Source of the DNA: Streptomyces spororaveus
Lineage (GTDB): Bacteria > Actinomycetota > Actinomycetes > Streptomycetales > Streptomycetaceae
NCBI RefSeq assembly: GCF_016755875.1
Contig: NZ_BNED01000005.1
Span: 558,001 to 622,000 of the forward strand
DNA: 64,000 nucleotides
Reading direction: 5' to 3'
In this document: positions 61,216 to 64,000 of the stretch, one piece after another
How positions within the stretch are numbered: the stretch's first letter is position 1
Layout of the letters: each line of letters opens with the position of its first letter
The notes under the pieces: generated by a model
Told to the model about the DNA's origin: nothing
The model's input: the letters and a program-made list of their open reading frames with translations, nothing else
The model's database searches: none
Program-made: the position numbers and the translations under genes

Positions 61216-61908
61216 TCAGCTCCAGCGCACGAGCGCGGTCATCCCCACCAGGTCCGTCTCGGACCGGGCGACCGGTACCCGGGGCCAGAGGAGTTCGTAC
61301 GCGGTCTGGATCCGGAAGACCTCATCGGCGAAGGAACGCACGGCCTCCTCGGTGACCGTGCCCCGCTCCGCGTGCTCGATGAACCGCCCGCAGGCCTCCA
61401 CGGCGCCCTCGCAGTCGTCGTCGAACTCGAACAGCGCGCAGATCGCGCCGACGGCGCGTTCACGCGAGGTCAGATGGCCGATCCCGCAGTCGAGCCCGTC
61501 GTCGTGAAGGTCGCCGGGGTACGGGGCACGGTGCCAGGAACCGCCCTCGAACCAGTAGACGCACTCGACCCTTCCCTGGTCCAGGAGCTCGTCCAGGCGC
61601 GCATGGCGCACCCAGCCGGGCGCCCCGGCGAGGAGATCGATCGGGGGCTCGTACCGCGCGACCGTGCTGGAGTCGTCCTGCCCGAAGAGGACAGCGCGGC
61701 CCCCGTCGCCCCGGAGCAGTGCCCACCGGCTGCACGCACCGTCGTCGTAGCGCAGATCGTGGTCGCCGTCCCCGAGCCAGTACCCGTACCGGAAGCGTTC
61801 GTTCTCCTCCTCGGCGTTCCAGGTCGCCACGGCGAACGCGGCCCAGCGCGCCCACAGCACGCCCGCGTCGGGAAGGTCCTCCGGCCGCCCCGGACGATGC
61901 GTCTCCAT
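61216..61908 (-). CDS. Hypothetical protein
   Basis: 230 residues, acidic, rich in Trp and Tyr (RFRYGYWLGDGDHDLRYDDG, then YWFEGGSWHRAPYPGDLHDDG). The alternating strand and Asp/Trp pattern resembles SUKH or immunity-type proteins but I cannot assign it. ATG 61908 has GAGG five to eight bases upstream. It lies between a terminator and the MFS gene. Confidence 0.72.
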   Translation of the reverse strand: METHRPGRPEDLPDAGVLWARWAAFAVATWNAEEENERFRYGYWLGDGDHDLRYDDGACSRWALLRGDGGRAVLFGQDDSSTVARYEPPIDLLAGAPGWVRHARLDELLDQGRVECVYWFEGGSWHRAPYPGDLHDDGLDCGIGHLTSRERAVGAICALFEFDDDCEGAVEACGRFIEHAERGTVTEEAVRSFADEVFRIQTAYELLWPRVPVARSETDLVGMTALVRWS

Positions 61909-61950
61909 ACCCACCTCGTACTTCTCCGCCCGTGTGTCCGGTCAGAGACA

Positions 61951-63552
61951 CTATCGGCGGCCGTGCGGGCCGGCGGAGCGGGACGGGCGTCCGGGCAGCC
62001 AGCGGAGCGCGATCAGCGCTGCCATCAGGCAGAATCCCGCGCCGATCCAGGTGGCGGTCTGCATCGCGGCCAGGAAGGAGTCCTTCGCGTGAGCCGCCGC
62101 CGCGGCGAGCGCCTGGGGGTCGTGGCCGGTGGACCCCAGGTGGGCCAGCCGCAGCAGTGTGCTGCCCAGCGAGTTCGTCTCGGCGGCCTGCTGCGTGTGG
62201 GAGAAGAGGCCGCCGCCGTCCCCGAACCGGTCGCGGTACACGACACCGAGAACGGCACCCAGTACGGCGACGCCCAGTGCCGAGCCCAGATGGCGCACGG
62301 TGTTGACCACGGCCGACCCCGCGCCGGCCTTGGCGTCGGGCACCACGGCCAGGGCGACCGCCATCGCCGGGGAGAGCGTCAGTCCGAAGCCCGCGCCGAA
62401 GACGACCTGGGTGAGCTCGACGATCCACACGGGGGTGTGTTCGCCCAGCCCGGAGACCGCGAGGCACCCGGCTCCCATCGCCGCCATCCCCACGGCGACG
62501 GTCGCCGACGGCCCCATCCGGTCGGCCAGCCGGGAGCTCTTCGCGCCGGCGACCGTCGTCCCGACCGCGTAGGCCAGGGTCAGCAGTCCGGCCTCGACCG
62601 GGGAATTTCCGCGCACCTGCTGCAGGTAGAAGGTGAGGATGAAGCCGACGCCCATGGCCACGAAGAACGAGCAGGCCAGTACGCCGGAGCCGGCCGTGAA
62701 GCGTGCGCTGCGGAAGAGTTCGGGATCGATGGACGGGTTGTCGCTGCGGCGTTCCACCAGGATCAGGACGACCAGGAGCACCAGCCCTGCGGCGATCGGT
62801 CCGGCCACCCCGGGGGCGATCCAGCTTCCGCCCTCGCCCCCGGCGATGATCCCGTACACCAGGGACCCCACGGCGAGAATGGACAGCAGCATCCCCGGGA
62901 GGTCGAGCGGCACCGGGTGCTCCGCCCGGCGCTGCGGTACGAGCCAGACGATCAGAACGATCGCCACGAGGGCCAGGGGCACATTGACCAACAGTGCCGA
63001 CCCCCACCAGAAGGAGGCGAGCAGCGCACCGCCCACCACCGGGCCGGCGGCGATACCGACACCGGTGGCCACCGACCAGAGCGCGATGGCCTTCGGGCGT
63101 TCCTCCGGTACGAACGCGTCGATGATCACAGCCATGCTGCAACCGGGAACGACGGCGGCGCCGAGTCCCATCAGGGCGCGCCCCATGATGAGTTGGGCGG
63201 GATCCGCGGACCAGGAGGCGAACGCGGAGGCGATCAGGAAGACCAGCAGGCCGGCGGCGAGCACCCACCGCCGCCCGAACCGGTCGCCGAGCAGCCCGGC
63301 GGTGAACAGCAGGGCGGCGAAGGTGAGGGCGTACGCGTCCATGACCCACTGCAGCTCACCGTTGGTGGCCTCCAGTGCCTGCTGGATCGGGGCGAGCGCC
63401 ACCGTGAGGATCGTGTTGTCCAAGGTGGCGACGAACATGCACAGGGACATCACGAGGAGGATCAGCCACCGGCGCGGGTGTCCGGCCGGTGCGGACGCGG
63501 GCACCGTCGGAGGGCCGGTCCTCGGCTCCGTGTCCCGGGGGGTCATGGCCAT
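61951..63552 (-). CDS. MFS drug exporter, DHA2 (14-helix) family
   Basis: 533 residues with about 14 helices. Motif C-like MGLGAAVVPGCSMAV and VATGVGIAAGPVVGG, and LDNTILTVALAPIQ in helix 1, are typical of the EmrB/QacA antiporters. ATG 63552 has AGGAG five bases upstream and overlaps the end of the upstream gene by ten bases; ATG 63546 is an alternative giving an ATGA overlap. It probably exports a drug or metabolite by proton exchange. Confidence 0.92.
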   Translation of the reverse strand: MAMTPRDTEPRTGPPTVPASAPAGHPRRWLILLVMSLCMFVATLDNTILTVALAPIQQALEATNGELQWVMDAYALTFAALLFTAGLLGDRFGRRWVLAAGLLVFLIASAFASWSADPAQLIMGRALMGLGAAVVPGCSMAVIIDAFVPEERPKAIALWSVATGVGIAAGPVVGGALLASFWWGSALLVNVPLALVAIVLIVWLVPQRRAEHPVPLDLPGMLLSILAVGSLVYGIIAGGEGGSWIAPGVAGPIAAGLVLLVVLILVERRSDNPSIDPELFRSARFTAGSGVLACSFFVAMGVGFILTFYLQQVRGNSPVEAGLLTLAYAVGTTVAGAKSSRLADRMGPSATVAVGMAAMGAGCLAVSGLGEHTPVWIVELTQVVFGAGFGLTLSPAMAVALAVVPDAKAGAGSAVVNTVRHLGSALGVAVLGAVLGVVYRDRFGDGGGLFSHTQQAAETNSLGSTLLRLAHLGSTGHDPQALAAAAAHAKDSFLAAMQTATWIGAGFCLMAALIALRWLPGRPSRSAGPHGRR

Positions 63553-64000
63553 AGCAGCTCCTGGGTCCACTGGGGTCGGGCACCGCCGGTGCGGCGGTAA
63601 CGCACTCTGATGTGGCGGCGGTCGGCGGCTCCCTGGAAGAACTCGACCTCGTCGGGCTCCAGCAGGTACCGCCGCCATGCGGGCACCGGCGTCCGGGGGT
63701 CGTCCGCCAGTGCGCCGCGCGCCGTCCCGTAGGCCGCGGCCAGGTCCTCGCGGCGGGCGAGGACCTCACTCTGCCGCCCGGCCAGGGCGGCGGCCCGGGC
63801 GCCCGGCGAGCGGCCGGCCAGATCCGCGGCCCCGGCGGCCGCGTCCGCCAGGGTGACCGGCCCGCGGATGCGCACCTGGCGCCCGTGGACCGGCCAGTAG
63901 GCGAGCAGCGCGGCGTGCCGGCGCCCGTCGAGCTCCTGCCCCTTCCGGCTGGTCTCCAGGGATGCGAAGTGCCAGCCCCGGGCGTCGGCGTCCGCGAGCG
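63543..64000 (-). CDS. Pyridoxamine 5'-phosphate oxidase-like flavoprotein, 5' end outside window
   Basis: At least 151 residues of the C-terminal part. SRKGQEL and ALLAYWPVHGRQVRIRG (FMN site) and the C-terminal VEFFQGAADRRHIRVRYRR then WTQELLWP identify a PNPOx/PhzG-type protein. It oxidises pyridoxamine phosphate, or another substrate as in phenazine pathways. Start lies beyond 64000. It overlaps the MFS gene and is likely co-transcribed with it. Confidence 0.85.
   Translation of the reverse strand, partial: LADADARGWHFASLETSRKGQELDGRRHAALLAYWPVHGRQVRIRGPVTLADAAAGAADLAGRSPGARAAALAGRQSEVLARREDLAAAYGTARGALADDPRTPVPAWRRYLLEPDEVEFFQGAADRRHIRVRYRRTGGARPQWTQELLWP

Noticed and set aside
59809..63600. 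A 1263-codon plus-strand open frame
   Set aside because: It runs through the YhgE-like gene in another frame and antisense to two minus-strand genes.

Overview
The window looks like the chromosome of a Streptomyces species. GC is very high, codon third positions are almost all G or C, GTG and TTG starts are frequent, TTA codons are very rare, and it carries a ram cluster whose tiny lanthipeptide precursor has essentially the SapB core sequence. No rRNA, tRNA, CRISPR array, insertion sequence or integrase was seen. The content is accessory: regulators, transporters, small biosynthetic loci and stress genes.

Layout. 1-3.4 kb: the end of a CYP157-type cytochrome P450 faces a coupled terpene synthase/methyltransferase pair. 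3.4-10.5 kb: a SpoIIE-type phosphatase, a WYL regulator, an NTF2-like protein, a divergent LysR/PLP-dehydratase pair, a polyprenyl diphosphate synthase and a TetR/DUF4386 pair with two operators. 10.8-17.4 kb: an uncommon fatty-acid/polyketide-like locus (lipase-like hydrolase, diverged P450, KAS III, PlsC-type acyltransferase, ACP, KAS II), then an MFS pseudogene scrap. 18-26.9 kb: NIPSNAP and TerD-type proteins, then ramC-ramS-ramA-ramB with ramR convergent. ramS is only 43 codons. ramR carries a TTA codon.

27.3-31.1 kb: a DGPF protein/ECF42 sigma pair, a DUF2809 membrane protein and an old-yellow-enzyme/MarR divergent pair. 31.3-40.3 kb: a same-strand run of helical-bundle protein, PPK2, P-type ATPase, SulP transporter and membrane hydrolase, followed by a CPBP protease and a guanine-deaminase-like enzyme. 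40.9-48 kb: a three-gene overlapping operon resembling glycerol catabolism (FGGY kinase, FAD dehydrogenase with BFD domain, pyridine nucleotide-disulfide-type oxidoreductase), a TTA-containing hypothetical gene and an APC permease.

48-50.7 kb is the most unusual part. A macrodomain protein is divergent from a 539-residue protein that joins a uracil-DNA-glycosylase fold (GQDPY motif changed to GQNPY) to an R-S-E type ADP-ribosyltransferase domain. The pairing suggests an ADP-ribose write/erase module linked to DNA. 50.7-64 kb: TetR/hydrolase operon under an 18-bp inverted repeat, a D,D-carboxypeptidase, a truncated VOC protein, two more SpoIIE-type phosphatases, a stand-alone TsaD, a MerR/YhgE-like pair with a clear operator, a hypothetical protein, and an MFS exporter overlapping the end of a pyridoxamine-phosphate-oxidase-like gene cut by the window edge.
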